From: CAZMUD01 sp964569715
GTDB lineage: Bacteria > Chloroflexota > Dehalococcoidia > Dehalococcoidales > UBA2162
NCBI GenBank assembly: GCA_964569715.1
Contig: CAZMUD010000016.1
Coordinates: 1 to 21,055 of the forward strand
Direction: 5' to 3'
DNA length: 21,055 nucleotides
The stretch's first letter is position 1; the number at the start of each line of letters is the position of its first letter. The notes below the pieces were generated by a model. It made no database searches. It was not told where the DNA came from and saw only the letters and a list, made by a program, of their open reading frames with translations. Made by a program: the position numbers and the translations under genes. Below, in pieces: positions 5,234 through 12,232 of this stretch.

Positions 5234-7525
5234 ATGGACACATCGGCTTTCCTCCACTATCTTAGAACTCAACCTACTTATAGCGGCCAGATTGTTCATA
5301 TCGAGCATATTCCACCCCGCAATGCGGACTGTGCTGGATTAGATGAGCCTCTGGTAGCTAGCCTTCAAGATTGCCTTAACGAGCATGGCTTATCGTCCCT
5401 TTATACTCACCAGGCTGAAGCAGTGAATAATGCCCGACAGGGCAAAAATGTCATGGTGGCAACCTCAAGCGCCAGTGGTAAGAGCCTGTGCTATAATATT
5501 GCCGCACTCCAGGCGCTTTTAACCGAACCAGCCAGTCGTGCTCTTTACCTTTTCCCAACCAAAGCACTGGCTCAAGACCAGTTGCGTGCTTTGAGGGAGC
5601 TATTTTGCCCCGGTCTATTCAGGGCGGAGGATTTTGCTACCTTTGATGGCGACACGCCACCGGCTGAACGGGCTGAGATAAGGAAACGGGCCAGGATAAT
5701 ACTTACCAACCCGGATATGCTTCACCTCGGTATACTGCCCAATCATCGATCCTGGTCAGGGCTGCTGCGAAGCTTGAGGTATGTGGTAATAGATGAAGCC
5801 CATATCTATCGTGGTGTTTTTGGTTCCCATGTCGCCGGCGTGCTGCGTCGCCTGTGCCGCCTGTGTAACCTATATGGCTCAAACCCTCGCTTCATCTGCT
5901 GCTCAGCCACTATAGCTAACCCCGGTGAGCATGCCGAAAAGCTGGCCGGTTTACCCTTCACCGTAGTTGATAATGATGGCTCTCCTCATGGAGGGAAGGA
6001 CTTTGTTTTCTGGGAGCCTCCAATCATAGATGAGGCGAGGAGCATTCGCCGTAGTGCTAATAGCGAAGCGGCCAACCTATTTACTGAGTTGGTGAGTCAG
6101 GACATTCGCACTTTAACCTTTACCCGTACTCGGCGGCTGACCGAGCTTATCTACACCTACTCACGGGACAGGTTAGCCGAAGTTAATCCAGCCCTGGCAG
6201 AACGAATCAAGGCTTATCGGGCGGGTTATCTCCCTGAGGAACGGCGCCAAATAGAGCAGGAGCTATTTAGTGGTCAACTTATAGGAGCGGTGGCTACGGT
6301 TGCTTTGGAATTAGGCATAGATATCGGTGACCTGGAGGCAACAGTGCTTACCGGCTATCCGGGGAGTATTGCCAGTACCTGGCAGCAGGCGGGTAGGAGT
6401 GGTCGCGGTAAAGATAGCTCGCTAAGCTTTTTTATCGGTCTGGATAATCCTCTCGACCAGTATTTTATGCATCACCCTGACTTCTTTTTTCAAAAAAGCG
6501 TTGAGAATGCCTTGGTTAACCCCGAAAACCCCTATATTTTGAGAGCCCACCTATTGTGTGCTGCCTGGGAATTGCCACTAACCAGCGATGATGAAAACTT
6601 CTTTGGTCCTCTCTTTGCTCAGGAAAGGGCAGAGCTGGAAGGGCAGGGCATGCTCAGGGAGCGTCGCCACAGGTGGCATCTTTCACCGACTATCGCCTAC
6701 CCGGCTCAGGCAATCAATATTCGTGCTACCTCCGGGGAGAACTTCGCTGTTATTGACACCTCCTCTGGTTCTCTGCTGGAGACTGTAGAGGCTAGTGTCG
6801 CCTTTTTTCAGATACATCCTGGTGCTATTTATCTCCACCAGGGAGAATCCTATCTGGTAACTGACCTTGACCTGGCTGGCCGCACCGCCTACGCGGTGCC
6901 GACCACTGTCTCTTATTATACTCAGACTAAGGAAATTGAGGATTTGCGTATTGTTAAGCGAATTCGTGATAGAAGCTGTGGACAGGTGAAGGTATACCTG
7001 GGTGAGGTAGAGGTTACCAATAGTGTAGTTGGCTTTAAGAAAAAGGCGCAATTCACCGAGGAAGTTATCGGTGAGGAACCACTTGACCTGCCACCTCAGC
7101 GTTTTCCTACTGTTGCCCTCTGGTTTGACCTGCCAGCCAAGGCGGTGACTCGGCTGGATGAGGAGCAACTGGACTTTGCCGGTGGCTTACACGCTGCTGA
7201 GCATGCTGCTATCGCTATCCTTCCCTTATTTACCCTGTGTGACCGCAATGATATCGGCGGCGTATCTACTCCCTTACACCCTGATACCGGGAGAGCCCAG
7301 ATATTTATTTATGATGCCTATCCCGGTGGCATTGGCATTGCCGAGAAGGGCTTTGACCTGGTGGAGGAGCTTTGGCAGGCGACACTGGGGGCAATTGCCG
7401 AGTGTCCGTGCCAGGAGGGATGTCCCAGTTGTATCCAGTCGCCCAAGTGTGGTAATAATAATAAACCTCTAGACAAGAAAGCAGCCCAGATACTGCTTGA
7501 AGGGTTGCTGAGTAATTATAGATAA
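5234..7525 (+). CDS. mrfA: DEAD/DEAH-box helicase, MrfA/YprA type with C-terminal DUF1998 cysteine module
   Basis: Superfamily 2 ATP-dependent 3'-5' DNA helicase; the B. subtilis member repairs mitomycin-type DNA adducts. 763 aa, normal length. Seen: Q-motif region LYTHQAEAV (57-64), Walker A ATSSASGKS (76-84), DEAH (187-190), SAT (224-226), TFTRTRRLTELIY (295-307), helicase motif VI QQAGRSGRG (384-392), then a beta-rich middle part and a C-terminal DUF1998 region. The latter ends with a cysteine cluster at C724, C726, C730, C733 and C739, expected to bind Zn. The DEAH sequence and the Cys cluster separate it from RecQ-type helicases. It lies 33 nt after ylxP. No strong Shine-Dalgarno precedes the ATG at 5234, so coupling to ylxP is possible. 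The region after it is filled with palindromes. Confidence 0.9.
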   Translation: MDTSAFLHYLRTQPTYSGQIVHIEHIPPRNADCAGLDEPLVASLQDCLNEHGLSSLYTHQAEAVNNARQGKNVMVATSSASGKSLCYNIAALQALLTEPASRALYLFPTKALAQDQLRALRELFCPGLFRAEDFATFDGDTPPAERAEIRKRARIILTNPDMLHLGILPNHRSWSGLLRSLRYVVIDEAHIYRGVFGSHVAGVLRRLCRLCNLYGSNPRFICCSATIANPGEHAEKLAGLPFTVVDNDGSPHGGKDFVFWEPPIIDEARSIRRSANSEAANLFTELVSQDIRTLTFTRTRRLTELIYTYSRDRLAEVNPALAERIKAYRAGYLPEERRQIEQELFSGQLIGAVATVALELGIDIGDLEATVLTGYPGSIASTWQQAGRSGRGKDSSLSFFIGLDNPLDQYFMHHPDFFFQKSVENALVNPENPYILRAHLLCAAWELPLTSDDENFFGPLFAQERAELEGQGMLRERRHRWHLSPTIAYPAQAINIRATSGENFAVIDTSSGSLLETVEASVAFFQIHPGAIYLHQGESYLVTDLDLAGRTAYAVPTTVSYYTQTKEIEDLRIVKRIRDRSCGQVKVYLGEVEVTNSVVGFKKKAQFTEEVIGEEPLDLPPQRFPTVALWFDLPAKAVTRLDEEQLDFAGGLHAAEHAAIAILPLFTLCDRNDIGGVSTPLHPDTGRAQIFIYDAYPGGIGIAEKGFDLVEELWQATLGAIAECPCQEGCPSCIQSPKCGNNNKPLDKKAAQILLEGLLSNYR

Positions 7526-7538
7526 TTGGGGAGTTATA

Positions 7539-7651
7539 GAGGGGCTTAGCCCCTCATAAAAAAAAATTAACCTTCTCCTTAAAAGGAGAGTCAAAGAGAG
7601 GCGAAGCCTCTCTTATATAACTACTTCCCCCTCCCTTATCAAGGGAGGGGG
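7539..7651. repeat. cluster of four intergenic palindromes between mrfA and lgt
   Basis: Four perfect hairpins follow each other: GAGGGGC/GCCCCTC with loop TTA (7539-7555), TCTCCTT/AAGGAGA with loop AA (7574-7589, counting pairs T7574-A7589), GAGAGGC/GCCTCTC with loop GAA (7596-7612), and an 11-bp stem CCCCCTCCCTT/AAGGGAGGGGG with loop ATC (7627-7651). Hairpin 1 is followed by an A-run, not a T-run, so it is not a standard plus-strand terminator. Similar units recur at 8850-8908. The cluster looks like a dispersed palindromic repeat family. Confidence 0.8.
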
Positions 7652-7697
7652 ATAAAGGGGGAGGGTTACCACAATACTCTGATTTCTTGGGGGGAAT

Positions 7698-8480
7698 ATG
7701 ATTGAAATAGGTATAAATCCGATAGCCTTCTTAAATATTAGATGGTATGGCATTATGATTGCCCTGGCTATTCTGGTGATAATCCTGTGGGTGATGTGGC
7801 AGGTAAGGAAGGGAGCCAAAATTTCCTATGATACCGTTTTTACGGCGGCTCTGGTGGGTATTCCTTCAGGAATAGTGATATCAAGGTTGTTCCATGTTGT
7901 TGACTTGTGGGAACACTACAGCCGGTACCCGGGGCAGATTATCGGCGGGGGTGGTCTAACTGCCTATGGCGCTATTTTGGGAGCAGCTCTCGGTGTCTGG
8001 ATTTACAGCAAGTTCAGCAAGCTCCAGTTTGCTTACTTTGCTGATTTAGTGGCGCCGGCTATCATACTGGCTCAGGCTGTTGGTCGGGTAGGCTGCACCA
8101 TAAATGGCTGCTGCTATGGCGTAAAAGCGCCCTCTTGGCTACCTTGGAGCGTTGTCTATATTCACCCTGATAGCCTTGCGCGTCTAGGGGTTGCCATTCA
8201 CCCGACACAGCCTTATGAGCTTATATATAATCTGCTCGTTTTCGGAGTATTGGTCAAATTAAGGGGGCGGTTCAAACCCGATGGCTCGCTGTTTCTTATC
8301 TACCTCAGCCTATACTCTTTATGGCGTTTGAGTACTGATTTCATGCGAGTGGGGACACCCTTTCTCTTCGGTTTACACCAGGCTCAGGTTATCGCCATAA
8401 TAGTATTAGCCATCGCTATCCCCTTGCTGGCTTTGAGAACACGGTGGGTAAAGGTGGGGGAAGAAAGTGAAAGCGAATAA
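7698..8480 (+). CDS. lgt: prolipoprotein diacylglyceryl transferase
   Basis: Integral membrane enzyme that transfers diacylglycerol from phosphatidylglycerol to the lipobox cysteine of prolipoproteins, the first step of lipoprotein maturation. 260 aa with about seven hydrophobic segments. Family motifs: IRWYGIMIALA (14-24), GGGGLTAYGAILGA (83-96), AQAVGRVGCTINGCCYG (125-141, containing the essential GRxG...NG) and HPTQPYELIYN (168-178, the HPxQxYE element). Tyr90 stands where E. coli has a His, a substitution I recall as common in Gram-positive and Chloroflexi-like Lgt. The start ATG at 7698 has GGGGGG about 3-4 nt upstream. It is followed after 12 nt by a 57-aa membrane protein with an ideal ribosome site, so the two form a unit, set between two palindrome clusters. 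Confidence 0.93.
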   Translation: MIEIGINPIAFLNIRWYGIMIALAILVIILWVMWQVRKGAKISYDTVFTAALVGIPSGIVISRLFHVVDLWEHYSRYPGQIIGGGGLTAYGAILGAALGVWIYSKFSKLQFAYFADLVAPAIILAQAVGRVGCTINGCCYGVKAPSWLPWSVVYIHPDSLARLGVAIHPTQPYELIYNLLVFGVLVKLRGRFKPDGSLFLIYLSLYSLWRLSTDFMRVGTPFLFGLHQAQVIAIIVLAIAIPLLALRTRWVKVGEESESE

Positions 8481-8492
8481 GGAGGTAACGAA

Positions 8493-8666
8493 ATGGATTT
8501 GGGTATTCTGGCCATTGGTATCTGGCTGGGCTGCTTTCTGGTGGTAGCCATAGATTCAGCCTTTCGTGGCATTAGTCCCTGGTTCTGGCGCCTAGCTGCC
8601 CTGGTTGGTGGTCCGTTTGCACTGCTGGCTTATGGCTTGGTTCGCGAGAAAGGTGGCAAACAGTAA
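8493..8666 (+). CDS. 57-aa two-helix membrane protein, unknown function
   Basis: A short frame with an excellent ribosome site: AAGGAGG, then 7 nt, then ATG at 8493. The product starts MDLGILAIGIWLGCFLVVAI and continues DSAFRGISPWFWRLAALVGGPFALLAYGLVREKGGKQ. Two hydrophobic segments (about 3-20 and 33-49) are joined by a short loop with a SPWFW stretch, and the tail is basic, so it is probably a two-pass inner-membrane protein with positive ends. It begins 12 nt after the lgt stop and so is almost certainly co-translated with lgt. I do not recognise the family. Similar small phospholipase-D-N-terminus-like or PLDc_N-like peptides exist, but the resemblance is only general. Confidence 0.72.
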   Translation: MDLGILAIGIWLGCFLVVAIDSAFRGISPWFWRLAALVGGPFALLAYGLVREKGGKQ

Positions 8667-8849
8667 AATCTTGGGCAAGTTCATACTATTTAGGTGGTAA
8701 GAGCTTAAACTCTGTTGTCGATAGTACGACAGCGAGCCAAGTCTGTGGAAAGCTTTGCTGGCGGGGAGAGAATCTAATATCTGAACTCCTAGCTCGTTTC
8801 TCCCAATTTACCCTAGTTTTAGATTATGTTTCTACCTCACCCCCTGTAT
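8667..8849. other. intergenic region with one strong hairpin, no gene seen
   Basis: No convincing coding frame. An 8-bp stem (8713-8720 with 8727-8734, two G-U pairs, loop ATAGTA) is present, and further down a GGGAGA/TCTCCC pair (about 8766-8771 and 8799-8804) could close a larger arm. A small structured RNA is possible but I cannot assign a family. Part of the interval may simply be a 3' end for lgt and its partner. Confidence 0.35.
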
Positions 8850-8908
8850 CCCCCTCTCCTTCAAAGGAGAGGGGGAAGAGAATTCTTGAAGGGGCTTCGC
8901 CCCTTCAA
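8850..8908. repeat. two-hairpin palindromic repeat between lgt unit and recJ
   Basis: A 12-bp perfect stem CCCCCTCTCCTT/AAGGAGAGGGGG with loop CA (8850-8875) and a 10-bp perfect stem TTGAAGGGGC/GCCCCTTCAA with loop TTC (8886-8908). Both have clear relatives in the cluster at 7539-7651. It lies between convergent genes (the lgt unit on plus, recJ on minus), so it may end transcripts from both sides, although no T-tract follows. Confidence 0.8.
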
Positions 8909-8930
8909 ACTTCCCTTCAATAAATGTCTT

Positions 8931-10616
8931 TTACTTAGCTGGTGCAAAATCGAGGATATTGAGCCTGAGCTTTTCCTGTCCACCCCAGCGGTCTATTTCC
9001 AGGTTATACACGATGTTGAGGGGGGAGGATGCCTCAGTCAGGTAGTTGCTCAATCCAAAACCTACCCCATCCCATACCGTGCCACCCTGTCTTAGTTTCA
9101 GCCTCAGGTGCTCTCCGTTAGCGCCCATAGCGCGGCAATCGATAATTTCTACCCGGCGGCTGAGGAAGGTAGGCGCTGGGTTACCTTGACCGAACGGTGC
9201 CAGCTTTTGCATCATGGGAAAGGTATCTCCACCCAGGTCGGATAGCATAACTTCGGCATCAATATCCAGTTTGGGACGAAGGTCAACCCCTTCTAGCTGG
9301 GCAGTTGCCATCTGTAAAAGTGCCTGGTGCAGGCGAGGTAAGTTCCTGGTTGGCAGGGAAAAACCGGCTGCCTGGGAATGCCCGCCAAAATAGGAAAAGA
9401 GGTTGCTACACTGGGTTAAGGCGAGGATAATATTAAACTCAGGGATGCTGCGACAGCTGCCGCTACTCATCTGCTCACCAATTCTGATGACAATTGCCGG
9501 GCGATAGAATTCCTCAGATAGCTTACTGGCTACCAACCCCATGATGCCGGCGGGGTAGTCTCTATCACCGGCTACCAGCAGTGGTGAAATGCCCTGAGCT
9601 AATACCTGCTCTCTAGCCTTATCTAGTGCCTTGGTGGTTAACCTGTGCCGTTCAGTATTTTTTTGCTCCAGCCATATAGCTAGCTCGTGTGCCTCCTGCG
9701 GTGAGTCGGTCATCAGCAGTTTATAGCTGCTCATGGCATGTTCCAGTCTGCCGGCGGCATTTAGGCGCGGGGCTATAGTCCAGGAGATGCTTGCGGTATC
9801 AAGACTGCCGATATTTAACCCGGTCTGGTCTATTATTTCCCTGATGCCAAGGCGGGGGGAGGCATTGGTTAGCTTCAGCCCTTGTTTAACCAGGTATCGG
9901 TTTTCTCCCAGTAGAGGCACCATATCGGCTACCGTCCCCAGGGCTACCAGGTCTATTAGTTCGTTGAGTTGCTTCTCTTTGCCGATACCCTGGAATAGAG
10001 CCTGAAGGAGCTTGAGGGCTACCCCAACACCGGCTAGCTCCGAGAAAGGGTAATTTGAATCAGGCAGCTTGGGATTAATCACAGCGGTGGCTGGTGGGAC
10101 TGTGGCTGGGGGGGTGTGATGGTCGGTAATAATTATATCAAGTCCCATCTTACGTGCCTTCTTAACCTGGGAGAAGGCGGTGATTCCGCAATCAACGGTA
10201 ATAACCAGGCTAATGCCCTGCCGGTATAGATTCTCTAGTGCGGCTGTTTTCAGTCCATAGCCTTCGGTCAGGCGATGGGGTATATAGGGAGTAGCCTTAC
10301 AATTCAGGATTGATAACCCCTGGACTAAGAGGGCAGTAGCAGTGATGCCATCAGCATCAAAATCCCCGTAGATAGCGATGTTTTCACCTGAAAGCAAAGC
10401 CTGGTAAATCCTGGCTACTGCCTGGTGCATGTCAGACAACAGGGCAGGGTCACCAGATAGCCTCTCATCAGCGGCGATGAACGATTCTAGCTGAGATGGC
10501 TCAGTGAGGCCGCGATTATAAAGGAGCTGAGCTATTAGCGAAGAGAAACCTGAAGCATTAATCAGATGTTTGTCTGGAGTAGGTGGCAGAAGATTCCAGC
10601 GGCTATGCCTCACCAT
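8931..10616 (-). CDS. recJ: single-stranded-DNA-specific exonuclease RecJ
   Basis: 5'-3' ssDNA exonuclease of the DHH phosphoesterase superfamily, acting in recombination (RecFOR pathway), base-excision and mismatch repair. 561 aa, slightly shorter than many. Motifs: DFDADG (85-90), VDCGI (141-145), DHH (165-167), the VALGTVADMVPL block near 222-233, NAAGRLEHA, and the DHHA1-domain GGHSQAAGFS. A C-terminal OB-like domain (from about 460) carries FGQGNPAPTFLSRRV. All metal-binding Asp/His positions I can recognise are present, so it should be active. The ATG at 10616 overlaps the fabF end by 14 nt, pointing to translational coupling in a fabF-recJ unit. Confidence 0.95.
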   Translation of the reverse strand: MVRHSRWNLLPPTPDKHLINASGFSSLIAQLLYNRGLTEPSQLESFIAADERLSGDPALLSDMHQAVARIYQALLSGENIAIYGDFDADGITATALLVQGLSILNCKATPYIPHRLTEGYGLKTAALENLYRQGISLVITVDCGITAFSQVKKARKMGLDIIITDHHTPPATVPPATAVINPKLPDSNYPFSELAGVGVALKLLQALFQGIGKEKQLNELIDLVALGTVADMVPLLGENRYLVKQGLKLTNASPRLGIREIIDQTGLNIGSLDTASISWTIAPRLNAAGRLEHAMSSYKLLMTDSPQEAHELAIWLEQKNTERHRLTTKALDKAREQVLAQGISPLLVAGDRDYPAGIMGLVASKLSEEFYRPAIVIRIGEQMSSGSCRSIPEFNIILALTQCSNLFSYFGGHSQAAGFSLPTRNLPRLHQALLQMATAQLEGVDLRPKLDIDAEVMLSDLGGDTFPMMQKLAPFGQGNPAPTFLSRRVEIIDCRAMGANGEHLRLKLRQGGTVWDGVGFGLSNYLTEASSPLNIVYNLEIDRWGGQEKLRLNILDFAPAK

Positions 10617-11859
10617 ATTCTCGTAGAATCAGGACTGAATTGTGACCGCCAAAACCGAAGGAATTAGAAAGGGTGGTGGTAACCTTGGCCTGGCGGGATA
10701 CATTAGGCACATAATCCAAATCGCATTCAGGGTCAGGTTGGGTAAGGTTTATCGTCGGTGGTATTATTCCGTGCTGGATAACCATAGTGCATATCGCTGC
10801 CTCAATAGCACCGGCAGCGCCTATCATATGTCCTAGCATTGACTTAGTAGAACTTATTGGAATACGGTAGGCGTAGTCACCAAATACGGTCTTTATCGCC
10901 GTGGTCTCCACCTTGTCGTTTAGTGGTGTAGAGGTGCCATGAGCGTTAATATAATCAATTTCACTGGGAGCCAGTCCTGCTCTATCGAGTGCTAGTTGCA
11001 TTGCCTTGGCGGCACCCTCTCCGTCCTCAGACGGCTGTGTAACATGGAAGGCATCAGCATTGGCTCCATAGGCTATAATTTCAGCCAGAATGTTAGCTCC
11101 TCGCTTTTGGGCATGGGCAAGACTTTCCAGAGTGAGGAGGCAAGCTCCTTCACTAATGACAAAGCCATCACGTTCAGCATCAAAGGGGCGGGAAGCTAGC
11201 TGTGGCTTATCGTTTCTGGTTGAGATAGCCCTGAGGGCATTGAAGGCAGTAATACCTACGGGGTTGATTATTGCCTCACTGCCGCCGGCTAATGCCGCCT
11301 GGGTATCACCCCGCTTAATGAGTTCATAAGCTACTCCTATAGCATCTGAGCTGCTGGAGCAAGCTGATGTGGTGCAGAGATTTAGTCCTTTCACTCCCAG
11401 CGTAATGGATACCTGCGCCGCTGCCATATCAGATATCATCATCGGGGCTAGGAATGGGCTTACCTTGTCTGGTCCCTTTTCTAATAGTACTTTGGTCTGT
11501 TCAAATAGGGTGGTCAGACCGCCAATGCCGCTGCCAACTACGATAGCAATGTTGTCCTGGTTGGCGGAGTTGATTTGGATTCCGGATTGTTCTACCAGCT
11601 GCAGGCTGGCAGCAACTGCCAGTTGGGCGAAGCGGTCCATACGGCGGGCGTCCTTGCGGTTGATATAGTCGGTAGGCTCGAACCCCTTTACCTCACCGGC
11701 AAACTTGGTCTCAAAGGGCTCGGCGTCAAAGAGGGTAATGTAATCAATACCAGACTTACCGGCAATAAGAGCTTCCCATGTGGTAGCCATATTCAGACCA
11801 AGTGGGCACAGAGTACCTATCCCGGTAATCACCACCCTATTGTCACGATTGCTTATCAA
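10603..11859 (-). CDS. fabF: beta-ketoacyl-ACP synthase II
   Basis: Condenses malonyl-ACP with acyl-ACP in type II fatty-acid elongation. 418 aa. The active-site triad is intact: Cys167 in LCTTSACSSS, His307 in NAHGTSTPLND and His344 in STKSMLGHMIGAAGA (with Lys339), plus the C-terminal NSFGFGGHNSVL glycine loop. The N-terminal RVVITGIGTLCPLG is typical. The start is TTG at 11859, with a GGGGGGGA run just upstream; no ATG precedes the conserved N-terminus. A promoter at 11894-11923 lies directly upstream, so fabF starts its own transcript and no acpP is adjacent in this assembly. It overlaps recJ by 14 nt. Confidence 0.95.
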   Translation of the reverse strand: MISNRDNRVVITGIGTLCPLGLNMATTWEALIAGKSGIDYITLFDAEPFETKFAGEVKGFEPTDYINRKDARRMDRFAQLAVAASLQLVEQSGIQINSANQDNIAIVVGSGIGGLTTLFEQTKVLLEKGPDKVSPFLAPMMISDMAAAQVSITLGVKGLNLCTTSACSSSSDAIGVAYELIKRGDTQAALAGGSEAIINPVGITAFNALRAISTRNDKPQLASRPFDAERDGFVISEGACLLTLESLAHAQKRGANILAEIIAYGANADAFHVTQPSEDGEGAAKAMQLALDRAGLAPSEIDYINAHGTSTPLNDKVETTAIKTVFGDYAYRIPISSTKSMLGHMIGAAGAIEAAICTMVIQHGIIPPTINLTQPDPECDLDYVPNVSRQAKVTTTLSNSFGFGGHNSVLILREYGEA

Positions 11860-11893
11860 GTCCCCCCCAATTTGCTTACCTGAGAGTATGGTT

Positions 11894-11923
11894 AGTATAA
11901 TGTATTTCTAGTCGGATAGTCAA
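11894..11923 (-). promoter_or_regulatory. promoter of fabF-recJ
   Basis: Minus strand: TTGACT (11923-11918) and TATACT (11899-11894) spaced 18 nt. The predicted start near 11887 gives a leader of about 28 nt to the fabF TTG, which includes the G-rich ribosome site. Confidence 0.62.
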
Positions 11924-11935
11924 TCAGATTGGTGA

Positions 11936-11990
11936 GACTCCAAAATAGCGATTGAAGTGCAACTTGGCTTTGCCACCTTGCAGTCATTGC
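11936..11990. repeat. left copy of 55-nt sequence flanking the assembly gap
   Basis: The 55 bases directly before the run of N are identical to 12091-12145 directly after it, same orientation. This looks like an unmerged contig overlap rather than a biological tandem repeat. Confidence 0.9.
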
Positions 11991-12090
11991 NNNNNNNNNN
12001 NNNNNNNNNNNNNNNNNNNNNNNNNNNNNNNNNNNNNNNNNNNNNNNNNNNNNNNNNNNNNNNNNNNNNNNNNNNNNNNNNNNNNNNNNN
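11991..12090. other. assembly gap (100 N)
   Basis: Exactly 100 unknown bases, a usual placeholder length for scaffolding. Because both flanks are the same 55-mer, the real gap is probably zero or negative. The whole gene-free stretch 11860-12232 holds the fabF promoter, this gap with its flanks and the palindromic element at 12138-12204, and no credible gene. Confidence 0.97.
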
Positions 12091-12145
12091 GACTCCAAAA
12101 TAGCGATTGAAGTGCAACTTGGCTTTGCCACCTTGCAGTCATTGC
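12091..12145. repeat. right copy of 55-nt sequence flanking the assembly gap
   Basis: Identical to 11936-11990. Its last 8 bases (GTCATTGC) are also the left terminal repeat of the palindromic element that follows, so the contigs were broken exactly where a repeat begins. Confidence 0.9.
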
Positions 12146-12204
12146 GAGAGACGGAGTCTCGAAGCAATCTGCGAAGAGGGATTGTTCGCTTCGCTGGCAA
12201 TGAC
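12138..12204. repeat. 67-bp palindromic element with 8-bp terminal inverted repeats
   Basis: Ends are GTCATTGC (12138-12145) and GCAATGAC (12197-12204), perfect inverted repeats. Inside is a perfect hairpin GAGAC/GTCTC with loop GGA (12148-12160), and GAAGCAATC (12161-12169) is nearly complementary to GATTGTTC further on. Sequences of this GAAGCAATC...GTCATTGC type are, from memory, dispersed repeats in many anaerobe genomes. It has no coding capacity and resembles a MITE or REP unit. It lies just upstream of mtaB. Confidence 0.72.
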
Positions 12205-12232
12205 AAGGAAACCTGATGAGGGATGTGAGTGT

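Noticed and set aside
7539..7565. Rho-independent terminator after mrfA
   Set aside because: The perfect hairpin is followed by an A-run on the plus strand rather than T residues, and the minus strand has no T-run on its other side.
7539..8908. CRISPR array
   Set aside because: The palindromic units differ in length and sequence, spacing is irregular, there are no uniform spacers and no cas genes are present.
8826..9095. Plus-strand frame of 89 codons
   Set aside because: Made of the palindromic repeat and the antisense of the recJ 3' end; no ribosome site and no family resemblance.
11892..12206. Minus-strand frames running across the N run
   Set aside because: Open only because unknown bases have no stops; both ends are copies of the same 55-mer and the flanking repeat.
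12107..12232. 42-codon N-terminal extension of mtaB
   Set aside because: It translates the palindromic repeat and part of the gap-flank 55-mer; the family N-terminus and a ribosome site fit the ATG at 12233.
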